DNA of 64,000 nt from Perca fluviatilis (taxonomy: Eukaryota > Chordata > Actinopteri > Perciformes > Percidae): positions 11,568,169-11,632,168 of the forward strand of contig NC_053126.1 of assembly GCF_010015445.1 (NCBI RefSeq), given 5' to 3'. The position numbers and the translations under genes were made by a program. Below are positions 1 to 33,099 of the stretch, one piece after another (the first letter of the stretch is position 1; the number at the start of each line of letters is the position of its first letter). The notes under the pieces were generated by a model. It did no database searches, had not been told where the DNA came from, and saw only the letters and a list, made by a program, of their open reading frames with translations.

Positions 1-189
1 GAATGTCTTGTTAATATTCCCTAAAATATAAAGGTAGCTGACATATTTATTGGTTGTGAATGTGTGCACATACATGTAGTTCATCACACGTGTACACACC
101 TTATGTACAGAACAACGTGCACATGCCTTTCATTAGTTGTGTAAATCATACTCTTTGGTAACATATGGAACACGTGTGATTCGACTCAC

Positions 190-19681
<19,492 letters not shown>

Positions 19682-20060
19682 GTTTATAGATCCTCTCGCG
19701 AAGCCCGATAAAGAAGAATTATTTATTTATTATTTTTTTTTTTTTTTTTTTAAAAACACCGACTCAAACCAAAAAGAAAAGGTCCAACGGGGAAAAGTGA
19801 CCAAACCTATGGACACATGACATTCCTCATAGCCAGCAGGATACGCAAGACGCACACATACAATCGAAAATGACCAAAACTGAGAGGAAGAAAAGGAGAA
19901 AAGTCCAACGTAACGGAGAGTCCAGCTGTCTGTTGTTGCTGCTGCTCTGACTGTGTGAGCACTAAAAGGCTGAGCTGTCAAACTTGTTGTAGGTGGTTAG
20001 TTCAGAGCAGAGGAGGCCTGGGGAGGTAGGAAAAGGTGGACAGGTGTCAAGCCGACCGGA
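19682..20060 (-). promoter_or_regulatory. Probable 5' UTR and proximal promoter of baiap2l1
   Basis: This is placed only by position upstream of the start codon. A T-rich run at about 19731-19752 lies immediately upstream. An 83-codon upstream reading frame (19981-19730) on the minus strand ends in a lysine run, is not protein-like, and would at most be a uORF. I cannot mark the transcription start, and no convincing TATA box was seen. Confidence 0.4.
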
Positions 20061-20136
20061 ATGAAAGAATGAACCCCTTTTCCGGTTGACTACTTTCAAA
20101 TTAAATCTTTTGCTGGTTATTGTGTCATTGACCACG

Positions 20137-20139
<3 letters not shown>

Positions 20140-20212
<73 letters not shown>
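20140..20212. repeat. (TA)n microsatellite, about 72 bp
   Basis: A pure AT/TA run upstream of baiap2l1, likely to extrude as a cruciform. It abuts the repeat at 20213-20400. Confidence 0.98.
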
Positions 20213-20214
<2 letters not shown>

Positions 20215-20400
20215 TTAAGGGCTTTTTTGCAAGTAAAAGCCCTGCATTCAAATAAATGTAGTGGAGTAAAATAATACAATATTTGGAGTACAATATTTCC
20301 CGCTGCAATGCTGTGGTGTAAAAGTATAAAGTAGCATAATGTTCAAGTACACATACACAATTGTACAGTACTTAGTAGGCTTTAGTATGCTACTTACATT
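20213..20400. repeat. Interspersed repeat with AAGTAAAAGCCCTGCATTCA motif
   Basis: Sequence such as AAGTAAAAGCCCTGCATTCA, GTAGTGGAGTAAAATAAT, AGTATAAAGTAGCATAA and TTCAAGTAC is a familiar teleost repeat style. A related fragment in the opposite orientation lies at about 50665-50850 (AAGTACGGTACTTAAT, GTACTTTACTTGAGCATTTC). Class not determined; no ORF. Confidence 0.55.
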
Positions 20401-23400
20401 TCACTAGCTAGCTGAAAAAGGTGACCTGTTTAATGAGATTGAACAGTAAATCTTAAACTTTTTATTTTTTTTTATTTTAAGGCGTTTTTTATTAGTTTGG
20501 GCCTTAAATGAACAAATCTACAACTTCTGTTAACATTTTACCACCACTCTTAGCATGGTTTAAAACTTAAAACGTTTTGGCTGAATGAAAAATGATGTAC
20601 CCTACCCTTCAAATGCTTTTAGTGTCACCCTTTATTATCTCCAATTATTTCTATGAAAGCCTGTTTTTTTACGCTTTTATTTTGAAGGCATCGTTCCAGT
20701 ATTGTTCTGGATATTTCTGTCTGGCTTCACACTTCCTGTAGGCAGGTAGAAAAGGTGGACAATGGACTAAATACTGGAGACGGACGCTCCCTGGAGGTAA
20801 CTAATACAATACCACCATACAATGCAAACACACATCAGTCCAGACTATCTACACCCTCATGTGCTTTTGGGACTGAAGTTCAATATGAGATAACGTTTTC
20901 TTGTAACTGACATGAACCATCTTTCTTCTTCTTTTTAAAGGGGTTTATTTTTATACATTATTTTCTTTTTTTGTGTGTTTTGGTTCAACCAAGAACGTTT
21001 TTTGTGCATACATTATTTTAAGTTTGCTTTCAGTGTTACAGACATGATATTTACATAGTAGGCCTACATAAAGACTTTATCCATTTTGCTAAGATATACC
21101 ACAACCTCGCAGTTATACATTTGAAGGATAAGATACAGCTTTGGTTACATGTCGTTGCATTTCTGACATTGAAATAAATAAGTGGGAGCTCCTTATTTGA
21201 AATGGCATATCATACAATGATGTGAGGAAGCTTCATGATTTACCACTAGATGTCCCTCATGGTCAGCTTTTCTCTCAAGCTAAGATAAGTTGAGACCTAA
21301 AAAAAGATACATGTGCATGATTTGCATGTATTTATACATCTAAACCCCTTGTAAGCATTGCTGACATTCATGTTTCAATGATCAGTATTTCATTTTTTAC
21401 ATATCTTTTTTTTTAAACCTTTTTTACATTTCATGACAAGCTGACATGATAAATACCAATACAATGTCCAATTCAAACTCACAGAGATTTATCACTTTGT
21501 GTAGTATATGGACGTCCAACAAATTAAACAAAGCAATGGCAAATATCACGAGTATTGGGAGAGCAAATATGCAGAGCCTTTGCTTTGTAAATGTCATTTG
21601 ATGTTAAAACTGCGGAAAGCTGCCCGCAGCCATTGGGAGCTACAAAAGAAGCTGAATGTAAAATGAGATTGTGCCCTTAGGCTCTCAACACATACTACTG
21701 CTTTCAGTCCACAAAATGCTATAAGGTGACACATACAATGCAATTAGTCTCAAAAGCCACTATGTGAGGAGTATTCTATTGTTCCTCTCTATTGCTGTTA
21801 GCTCTTGTATCACGGCTGTCCTGATAACCTCCCACTGAGTCATCTTCCTGTAGGCAGGAATCAATACTTGAGGAATATAATGCTAAATAAAGCAATACGA
21901 GGGTCAATTATAACAAGTCGCTCAGATTTCTGAAGGGCTGAAAAGTAACTTCAGGCTTTCACTAACTTTTGTGTTCTCAAGCACAGATGTGTGGTAATAA
22001 TATGTTTTTAATGTACTTTATGTATATTACATAAAGTTCACCATGAAAAGGTTCCCTCTATACCTTTTCACATTTCTCACCCAGATTCCCTACACTTCCT
22101 ACAGCAATCACGGTCAGGCTCAGACTTAGTTACAACAGGGTGGCGCCATCAATTAGCTGGTTTATTTCTAATGTGATCAATAAGATTTGAAATAAAATCG
22201 TTTTTTCTTAACCAAGTTAATGTGCTAGCTTTGCAACTTTAAGTGGAAACAACAAATTCACACTATAGCATCTTATCTTCCAACTTAGACTTGGCCTCAG
22301 CGAGTCAGCTGTCAATAGTCATTCCCTGAGAGAGAAGCTTTTGGACATCGGCTATCTAATTTAACCAAAGTTGATCTGTCCCATCCAAAACAAATCCATT
22401 TGGAAAATTTCTACAGGAAAGTTGAATGCAGACACCCAAGTGTTCTGCTATGAAATAGACTTAAATAACCCTCCGATCTCCAATCACGTCCCCTTTTACT
22501 TGATCAGTGATTGAGTTGACCAGTCAGCCAATCATAAAGCCTGTCAAACTGTCTGAAGAAATTGATGTTATTAGCACCAGCTAGGAGAGAAGAAGAGAAA
22601 GAAAAAAAAAAACACATAAAAAAATAAAAGCATTGCACAGTATGTTTATATACACAGTCTGTGGTTATACCTTTGAATAACACAACTTATGTAAAACGGT
22701 ACCGTCCTGTTGAACTGGAAGGATATGAAACATTACATCGAACGCTCTATCAGTACACTACAGTGTCCAAGTTCTCTGTGACCTCTCCTTCATTCTCTCT
22801 GTTGTGTGTGTCCTCTCAAGGACAGCCTCCCATCCATTGCGATGGAATAGCTTGGTGCACCAAAGCATTCAAAAGACTGCTTGTGCTGTGCCAGCAAGGC
22901 CACCTCTTTTTTCACGATAGTCATATTTCTTTTCCTGGCAGTGCTTTACAAAAGCAGTGCGGTAGACAATAGAGAATTTGCTTTGAGAATTTGCTTTTCG
23001 CCTTTGAAAATAGTACGTGATTTAAACAATTTATGGCATAGGAAGTCTAATCAACAGCAGCTATGAAATACTCTGCAAATATGTCTACTTTAACCCTCAT
23101 TCTCTGAAACTCTTAATTTCTGTTTGCATTGATGTCACTCATGCGTGTTTCTATAATACTGCAAGGATGGAATAAAACCAAGGAAGATAAAGACAAAACT
23201 CCTCATTCTACTCATCTATTTTGACCAACACCAAGGCCCAGTGTGCAAGAAGACTATTATTTCCTGACTGAGCTGCAACACTGGAGCTCATTACTTTCAC
23301 CAAGCAAGATCATAAATCTGGCCTTAATCTACTGGGCAAACTGAAGGCCTAAAGCCAAACATCTAATTCTAGTATACAACACATTTTGAAGTAATAGAAG

Positions 23401-24290
23401 TAATAGCTTGACCAAATACCTTAAAAAAAAAACCACAACAGTCTGTCGTTGTGAAAATTAGGTTCTATTAAACAACTACATCAGGAGTAAGATGGGCAGC
23501 GAATTCCCGGGTGCATTTAGCAGAAAAACAACATATATCCGAGGGCTTTAGTGACACGTTGTCAGCGTCACAGTACTCATAGTACGAATAATCAGTAAAC
23601 ACCAGGCGCTTAGCTTTGTCAGTCTCATCCTGATGGTTACAGAAACTGGGATTTTAGCAGCTTTTGGGGTTGTACTGCACCAAATTACTAATTATCAAGT
23701 CAAGGCAGACATAAATCTCCGCCTAAAATAAAAACCTGAATAGATGACGTGACGGAGCCTGGAGGAGGCTGGAAGTACTTGAATAAGAGGATAAACTTAT
23801 ATGAAAATAGATTTTTAAAGGGGACTGGAGACAGACAAAATGTCCATCACATTACTCCTCAGTTATAGAATCATATTTCTAAACTCATTGTTATTCTAAA
23901 GTGGTAAGGACAAAGGTCTGAATTTTTTATCTTTATGAGGAGAAACTGCTGATTCACTAAACCGCTGAGTCATGTGTTCAGGTATTCTTCAACATTATAT
24001 TAAAGGAAAGGCAAGGGGCGGATTTGATGTAGCCTACAGCATGCCTACAAAGAGCGAATAAATTGCAAATCACACGTCACACATTTGGCCATTTTATTTT
24101 CCACTAATGCCCAATAACATACTCTTTTCAAGGTGAGCTAGACATTTAATAACTAATCATTTTCAGGACTGAGAGCCAGGTCTTTTTTGACCTTGTAAAT
24201 CAGTCAAAGAAAATAGGAAATGACCATATCTCACAACACAAAACATCACAATCATTCACTTTTCTGCAGTGTTTGACGAACAGTATAACC
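20400..24290. other. Intergenic, no recognised gene
   Basis: AT-rich unique-looking DNA. Reading frames here are short, lack homologous-looking protein sequence and have no splice-consistent neighbours. Nothing else was identified. Confidence 0.6.
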
Positions 24291-24291
24291 C

Positions 24292-24390
<99 letters not shown>

Positions 24391-24905
24391 ACAGGCCCGG
24401 GCAGGCAAAGGTAGTGTTTGCTCCTGATGATATTGCGGTCAGCAGTATGTGAAACTTTAATAACACAGTTGATGTCAGGCGCCACATCAGACTATATCAG
24501 CCGTGTTGGGTAAAAGTGAAGTCCCCTGCCATGTATGAGCTCTCCATGCTTCACTAACACAAGAAAACACCTACAACAGGAAACAGCAATGATCCCTGTA
24601 TCAACAATAACTGGTCATTTTTATCCATCAGAGAGCTGGTTTTGTGTTCCACTGGACATTGTCATTGTTGATTTATTTTAAATTTTTTACTGTGATCTGC
24701 GCAGATCTGAGCGTCATCCCTTTTTGAGCTGAAAACAGAACTCTGGATACAGTGTGCTTGTTTATATATGACTGTAATCAGTAAATGTCATGGAAAAATG
24801 CACTCATTAGTGATGAATAAACAACACGGCAGCAAAGAGGCCATGTAGTCATGATTGATGCAGCCCTGTTTGTCACCTTCTGCTGACCTGCATTTAAAAC
24901 AGCCT
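24292..24905 (-). repeat. About 600-bp repeat, copy A (inverted partner at 45294-45909)
   Basis: From an (AC)n tract (24292-24385) through GGCCCGGGCAGGCAAAG, GGCGCCACATCAGACTATAT and GCACTCATTAGTGATGAATA to about 24905, this block is the reverse complement of 45294-45909. By eye the identity is high. One insertion of about 40-50 bp is present only here (around 24675-24725, containing ATCTGCGCAGATCTGAGCG). The two copies point at each other across 20 kb containing nptx2. Confidence 0.9.
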
Positions 24906-25324
24906 TATAAGGCTAATCAGTGTAATTTTTTGAAATGCCGCAGATCACTAATGAACTTCTTCTCCCGGGAGAAACAAGAAGAGAATGAGCCTGAATGTAA
25001 TACTGCCTGTAGCCTCATGTGGGGCGTAGATTCCCATTTAAAATTGCCAACAGTTGCTATTTTGAAACTCTCCTCCATGACCGGTGGCAGCAGACATTAA
25101 TATAAGCATTGATCCCATAATTGTGTTTATGCAGAACTCCTTTTGGAATCCAGATATTTTTGATCACACCCAAGTCACATCTCAAAGCTACAAAAGCTCG
25201 TAATGCGGCACTGAGAAATCTCACCCACGAATCTTGTCTGAATGAGACAAGAGCTGTTTTTTTTTTTGCTACAAAGCTCTGCGCTCGGAGACCTTGACTC
25301 AGTGCGTATGGCAGCTCTTTGCAC

Positions 25325-25363
25325 ATAAATACACACACACACGCACGCACACACACACACACA
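25325..25363. repeat. Short interrupted (AC)n tract
   Basis: ACACAC with two CG-containing interruptions (ACGCACGCAC), about 39 bp. Confidence 0.9.
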
Positions 25364-25551
25364 TGCACTTATTAGCGTCTCTGTCATCACGATGGCTTGA
25401 CTAAATACTCTAGGTTTGTTTCTGGGTTAATTACACCTTCCTAATCCCTCTAAATCTATGCCTTATGACAGACACGAAAGGCTTTGCAGTGTGTAATATT
25501 GCCATCTTTCCAGTAAATGTATTACATTTTTCCTCTTGCATATTAAGGCCT

Positions 25552-25556
25552 CTTTT

Positions 25557-25616
<60 letters not shown>

Positions 25617-25645
25617 TTTTTTTTAATTTTTTTTTTTTTTTTTTA
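25552..25645. repeat. Poly-T tract at the damaged left end of the Tc1 element
   Basis: About 60 T, then AAAAATTTT, then another T run. It occupies the place where the outer left inverted repeat of the Tc1-like element should be. Confidence 0.9.
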
Positions 25646-27091
25646 ACAAATAAAAATTAAAAGGGCTAAAAAAAAAAAAAAGCAAAATTATTCAGTCTTA
25701 CTTTCAGTGTAGCAAACCTTTCACAAGTTCAGTGAGGATCTCTGAATGATCCAATGTTGACCTAAATGACTAATGATGATAAATAGAATCCAGCTGTGTG
25801 TAATCAAGTCTCCGTATAAATGCACCTGCTCTGTGATAGTCTCAGAGGTCCGTGTAAAGCGCAGAGAGCATCATGAAGAACAAGGAACACACCAGGTAGG
25901 TCCGAGATACTGTTGTGGAGAAGTTTAAAGCCGGATTTGGATACAAAAAGATTTCCCAAGCTTTAAACATCCCAAGGAGCACTGTGCAAGCGATAATATT
26001 GAAATGGAAGGAGTATCAGACCACTACAAATCTACGAAGACCCGGCCGTCCCTCTAAACTTTCAGCTCATACAATGAGAAGACTGATCAGAGATGCAGCC
26101 AAGAGGCCCATGATCACTCTGGATGAACTGCAGAGATCTACAGCTGAGGTGGGAGACTCTGTCCATAGGACAACAATCAGTCGTATACTGCACAAATCTG
26201 GCCTTTATGGAAGAGTGGCAAGAAGAAAGCCATTTCTTAAAGATATCCATGAAAAGTGTCGTTTAAAGTTTGCCAAAAGCCACCTGGGAGACACACCAAA
26301 CATGTGGAAGAAGGTGCTGTGGTCAGATGAAACCAAAATCGAACTTTTTGGCAACAATGCAAAACGTTATGTTTGGCGTAAAAGCAACACAGCTCATCAC
26401 CCTGAACACACCATCCCCACTGTCAAACATGGTGGTGGCAGCATCATGGTTTGGGCCTGCTTTTCTTCAGCAGGGACAGGGAAGATGGATGGAGCCAAAT
26501 ACAGGACCATTCTGGAAGAAAACCTGATGGAGTCTGCAAAAGACCTGAGACTGGGACGGAGATTTGTCTTCCAACAAGACAATGATCCAAAACATAAAGC
26601 AAAATCTACAATGGAATGGTTCACAAATAAACATATCCAGGTGTTAGAATGGCCAAGTCAAAGTCCAGACCTGAATCCAATCGAGAATCTGTGGAAAGAA
26701 CTGAAAACTGCTGTTCACAAACGCTCTCCATCCAACCTCACTGAGCTCGAGCTGTTTTGCAAGGAGGAATGGGCAAAAATGTCAGTCTCGATGTGCAAAA
26801 CTGATAGAGACATACCCCAGCGAATTTTACAGCTGTAATCGCAGCAAAAGGTGGCGCTACAAAGTATTAACTTAAGGGGGCTGAATAATTTTGCACGCCC
26901 AATATTTCAGTTTTTTATTTGTTTAAAAGGTTTGAAATATCCAATAAATTTCGTTCCACTTCATGATTGTGTCCCACTTGTTGTTGATTCTTCACAAAAA
27001 ATTACAGTTTTATATCTTTATGTTTGAGGCCTGAAATGTGGCAAAAGGTCGAAAAGTTCAAGGGGGCCGAATACTTTCGCAAGGCACTGTA
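25620..27091 (+). mobile_element. Tc1/mariner-like transposon, decayed, left end lost
   Basis: The right end is intact: internal GGGGGCTGAATAATTTTGCA..., then GGGGGCCGAATACTTTCGCA and AGGCACTGTA ending at a TA. The left side retains only the inner part (AACAAATAAAAATT ... GCAAAATTATTCAG ... GATCCAATGTTGACCTAA). Its outer roughly 100 bp is replaced by a poly-T tract. The element is a pseudo-autonomous Tc1-like copy of the kind common in teleosts. Confidence 0.9.
25873..26870 (+). pseudogene. Tc1-like transposase, inactivated by stop, deletion and frameshift
   Basis: Transposases of this family cut and paste the element at TA sites in the nucleus. From the natural ATG at 25873 the frame meets TAG at 25897 (codon 9). 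Downstream the frame stays open from GTG 25915 to 26838. It shows a paired-like HTH region, RRPGRPSK (GRPR-type) and a DDE core. Numbered from 25915, the core is D138 (LWSDETKIELFG), D222 (QQDNDPKHKAK) and E257 (SPDLNPIENLW). D138-D222 spacing is 84, against 91 in Sleeping Beauty (D153/D244), so seven residues are missing at GTGKMDGAKY. Near the C-terminus the usual AVIAAKGGATKY end lies in another frame (26832-26867), implying a small insertion near 26822-26828. All three lesions argue against activity. Confidence 0.92.
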
Positions 27092-29154
<2,063 letters not shown>

Positions 29155-29964
29155 CATGTTCTGTGAGTTGGTAGAAGGGAGGGTGGGTTCATCTTTTGGG
29201 TAGGAAACGTTGGCTGGTGGTGATTTCGTTAGCAGCGGTGGAATGATCTAGATAATACACTTATCCACGGCCCTCTGGGGGAAGGCGAGCCACAGACATT
29301 TGATTAGATTCCACAAAGATAAAAGGATCATGAAGAGTCACATGTCTAGTTTATTACTGGGTGACTTTGAGAGTATTTCCCATGAATCAACATCAGATAA
29401 TAAAATGATGACTTTCTGTGTTTAATCTCCAGTCAAGAAGCGCTGATTTGTTTATCGCACATTTTTTTTCTTCTTACTTGAGTGACTAAGCTAGAAATGA
29501 GGTGAGTTTTATTTTCACACCTGCTCAACTCAGATCACATCTTGTTCTTCATTTTTCCACCACGTCAACTGAGGCACAATGGATTCTTCCTGCTGTTCTT
29601 TTCTATTGATGGTCAGAGCATTAAGGAATGGGGCAATGTGAATTCAAGAGAGACCAAAGGTTCCCATGAGAATGAATTAAGTATTAACCAATGAGAGTCT
29701 TTTCATCCATTCAGCCGGGATAGCTTACAATAGGGTACATTCATTACAAAACCATACATTGTGGTTTTATATCTTACAGTCACTTTCTAGAATTTTGTCA
29801 TCACAGTGTGGTTGCCAGGCAACCAACAGAGGCTCTAAGGAGTTACTGCACCCAGCTCGGTCTTATAATGCATCCATGGCCCAGCCAAAGTACAATCTGG
29901 CACATTATCCCTCGTAAAATCACAATGTGTCGAGACATAATTTGTTAATTACATTGTGAGCTTT

Positions 29965-30136
29965 TGTCACCTTTGGACAGACTCAGGCTAGCTGTTTAAT
30001 TTGTTTCCCGTCCTTGTGCTAAGCTAACCTGCTGCTAACTGGCAGTAGCTCCATGTTTACCGTACGGTCATGAAAGTGGTATGGTACAAGAAGGCAAATT
30101 TGCAAATGTCCCCAAATTAGAACTATTCCTTTAAGA
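29965..30136. mobile_element. Fragment of a TTAA-type non-autonomous element
   Basis: The block GACAGACTCAGGCTAGCTGT, GTGCTAAGCTAACCTGCTGC, ATGAAAGTGGTATGG and AACTATTCCTTTAA resembles the right half of a repeat I recall as abundant in teleosts, ending CTTTAA. The TTAA terminus is at about 30131-30134. The left terminus was not found. Confidence 0.55.
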
Positions 30137-31869
30137 GAATGAAATCAACATAGTGTAAGTGCATTTTTTTCCGTTTCAGGCAACAACAACAAAAAGAGAG
30201 ATCGACACAGGCCATTAAACATCTTTATTTGTTGCAGTGGAACGCACACGTTTTGAAGAAAACAATGAATCACCTTCAGTGATGTGCAATGAGAGATTTG
30301 TAGCTGCAGAGCTTCACTGCTCGCAGGACTGACAGAAGAGGGCTGTGTTGAATTTGCAGTCCAAACAGGTGCTAGAGAGCACGATTTAAAGAGATTGTGG
30401 GAGAGATCTGAGCTCTCGTCCTTGCAGACAGAAAATTATATATTACAGCCTATCTTCCAGATTTATTATTAAAGTTTCTTCCGCAGAAATCCCCTAGATA
30501 TTGTTATAAATGTAAATGGTCTCTGTAGGAATACATTATATCATCCTCAGAAATGAAGTGTGACAGTGAATCCGTGGAGCTTTGTAATCTGAGCATGAAG
30601 TGTCAGATTTATGATTTTCTACTATGCTCGAAGACACGGTGCATTGCTTAACAGAAAAAAAGATGAATGAATATCTTCATTTAGCATCCACAGGCTCTTT
30701 GATCTTCAGAGAGGTGGCATTGCAAACTGTCAAATAGCAGCTGTTTCCTCTTCTGTTCTGGTTAATTTGTTCATCCCTCAATCATGTCGTCCCTGTCTTC
30801 CCGCTTTTTTATTCTCATTCCACCGAAACAACATTTTAGTTGCTCTCCTCTGTCTGCTGAGCACCAAGAAGTAAAATGGTGTGGAAAAGGTAGAGCAGAG
30901 ATGTTTAATCTCCTCTCCTGGAGAAATAAAATCAGCTGTCTGTCCCCCTAAAATGGGTGAATAAAACTGTACTTATGATATTAAACAATGCCATTTTAGA
31001 GAACATATTGTCTTGAATCACAAACAGAGGCGAAAAGTGAGCGTAGCCTACTTGTGTGTCTAATTTAAAAATGGCTGCCAGACACAACTAGAGATGGGAA
31101 CAGAATATAACATTTTTGATGCATAATGTTTGAGCCTGTGATACAGGCCGAAAGGACTTTTGGGGTCTCACTAATAGTCTGTGACATCCAAGAAAACAGC
31201 AGTTTACAAATGCCTTGGAGAGCTTCGGCTTCTGCACGGTCTTTTCTTCCAACAGGCTTTAATTACTAAGCCAAAGGACTTCTCTAGTCACAATTCTGAA
31301 ACTTCTTCTTTTTTCTCACAGTCTTTTAAAGCGCTCCTTCTTTGGGTCTCCATGGGGACTCCGTGTGCCAGAGAGAGGGTGCTAGGAGCAGAATGGTACT
31401 TTAATTCTACCCCCTTCCCCACACACATCTCCTCCATCCCCTGCACATCAGCGCATGCATCCGATGGCAATCAAATTCTGATCTAATGTTAATTATGGGA
31501 TTTCACTTTATCACAACCTTGGGCAATGTTGGAAAAGCCAGGATATCTCCAGGCTAGGACTGAGAGAAGAACGTATGGACATGAAAGGAAGCTGTAATAA
31601 AATGTGCCAAATAATTATTCACTGTCACTCTATTCAGTCATGTGTGATGAATAAGCCAACCTTGAAGAAACGGACAAACTGGCAACACCACTGAATTGGT
31701 AATTTGTTTTTAGTGATGTACTGTTACCATTACATCTGCAGCAGCTGCCAAACCCTCCAGGATTTCACTGGTTTGGAAATCTCCCTTTCAAACTCCACCG
31801 TAGTGGGAGGAAAAACTAGATCAAATCTACTCTTCAGACCCAATAGACCAACAACTGTTGTTGCTTTCT

Positions 31870-31870
<1 letters not shown>
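30137..31870. other. Intergenic, nothing recognised
   Basis: No gene, RNA or bounded repeat was identified. An opposite-strand pair of 60-100-codon frames near 31181-31486 shows no family resemblance. Confidence 0.5.

Positions 31871-31934
<64 letters not shown>
31871..31934. repeat. (AC)n microsatellite, about 64 bp
   Basis: Pure AC dinucleotides. Confidence 0.98.
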
Positions 31935-31937
<3 letters not shown>

Positions 31938-32299
31938 GTTTCATTAGTTCAATACAACACTTCCTGAAAGACAATTTGTCTTATGCACAATATTCAACAA
32001 ACCTGAGGGAGAATGGCTGCAATTACAGTAAAGCAGAAGGTGTGATCTGACAGCAGCAATCACTTTGTCAAAGAAAAACAACCCAAACACAGCTTTTGTT
32101 GGGTATCACAATCAGACTCACGCACTCCTCTTCCTCCGACACACAGGCTTCTTCTCCTGCATGAGCAATATGATGGATGCATCAAACACAGGCCTTTCCA
32201 TGCCTTGCTCCAACTTAGCAGTAGCATTCATTGAAGTGATATCTTGTTGTCTGGTTGTAACAAATGTGAAAATAAGAAATCTTTTTCTTTAAAGATTTT

Positions 32300-32472
32300 T
32301 TTGGGGGGGGCTTCTCCCTTTATTAGAAAGTGGATAGATATGAACAGTGGAGAGAGATGGGGGAATGACACACAGCAAAGGGCAGCAGGTCAGATTTGAA
32401 CCATGCACCTCTGTAGGACTCAGCCAACATAGGGTGAACGCTCTTACTAGGTGAGCTAGAGGCCACCCTGAA
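32300..32472 (-). repeat. tRNA-derived SINE, minus orientation
   Basis: On the minus strand: GGTGGCCTCTAGCTCACCTA, a B-box-like GGTTCAAATCTG, then CTGCCCTTTGCTGTGTGTCA, a CCCCCATCTCTCTCC stretch and an AATAAAGGGAGAAGCC tail. It has the same architecture as the copies at 13533 and 62128. Confidence 0.8.
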
Positions 32473-33099
32473 AAGTTTTTCTTCTTGCATCTGAGTGTAG
32501 AGAGGATTGGATGAGAAACCACATACTGTATTACCCATTATCATTATATCTGCAGCGGTCCTTTGTTCTTTAGAGTTCTGAGAAGAATCTACAATGCTTT
32601 TTACACAAACAAATGCATCTATCTTTTATTTAAACGCAAGTTGAAATGTTTTCTTTAATAATTAATTTGTACTTTAAGAACATCGGGATGTGCAGTGAAT
32701 GTTACAGCAGCAATGCAATGGAAATTAAAAATGCAGAATACGCTGGAAAAAAACACACACATACACACATATTTTACATTGTTAGTTGTCTATCGGAGGC
32801 CTCAGAATGTTATTCTATTAAAAAAACAGGACCCCCCCTGGTGCGTCACCACCAACCCACTGGCAGTAGCATCAGCACAAAGCATTGAGGAGAATGAAGA
32901 AGGCTCACAGTGTCCTACATTGTAGCAGCTCCCTTAATCCGCATGAGCAGATTTTTTCATTTCCACCTGGATTTCTGCCAATCCAGCGGATTTCTCCACT
33001 GCTGACAACATTACATTGCCCAGATGAGAGGACGTATACTTGCATGTGTATTATGGCTAGTCCTACAAATTATATGGCTATACCAACCAGACAAACACA

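Noticed and set aside
19730..19981. 83-codon frame upstream of baiap2l1
   Set aside because: Ends in a lysine run from a T tract, not protein-like; at most a uORF in the 5' leader.
25915..26838. Complete functional transposase gene
   Set aside because: The frame opens at GTG, the true ATG is followed by a stop, seven residues are missing from the DDE core, and the C-terminus is frameshifted.
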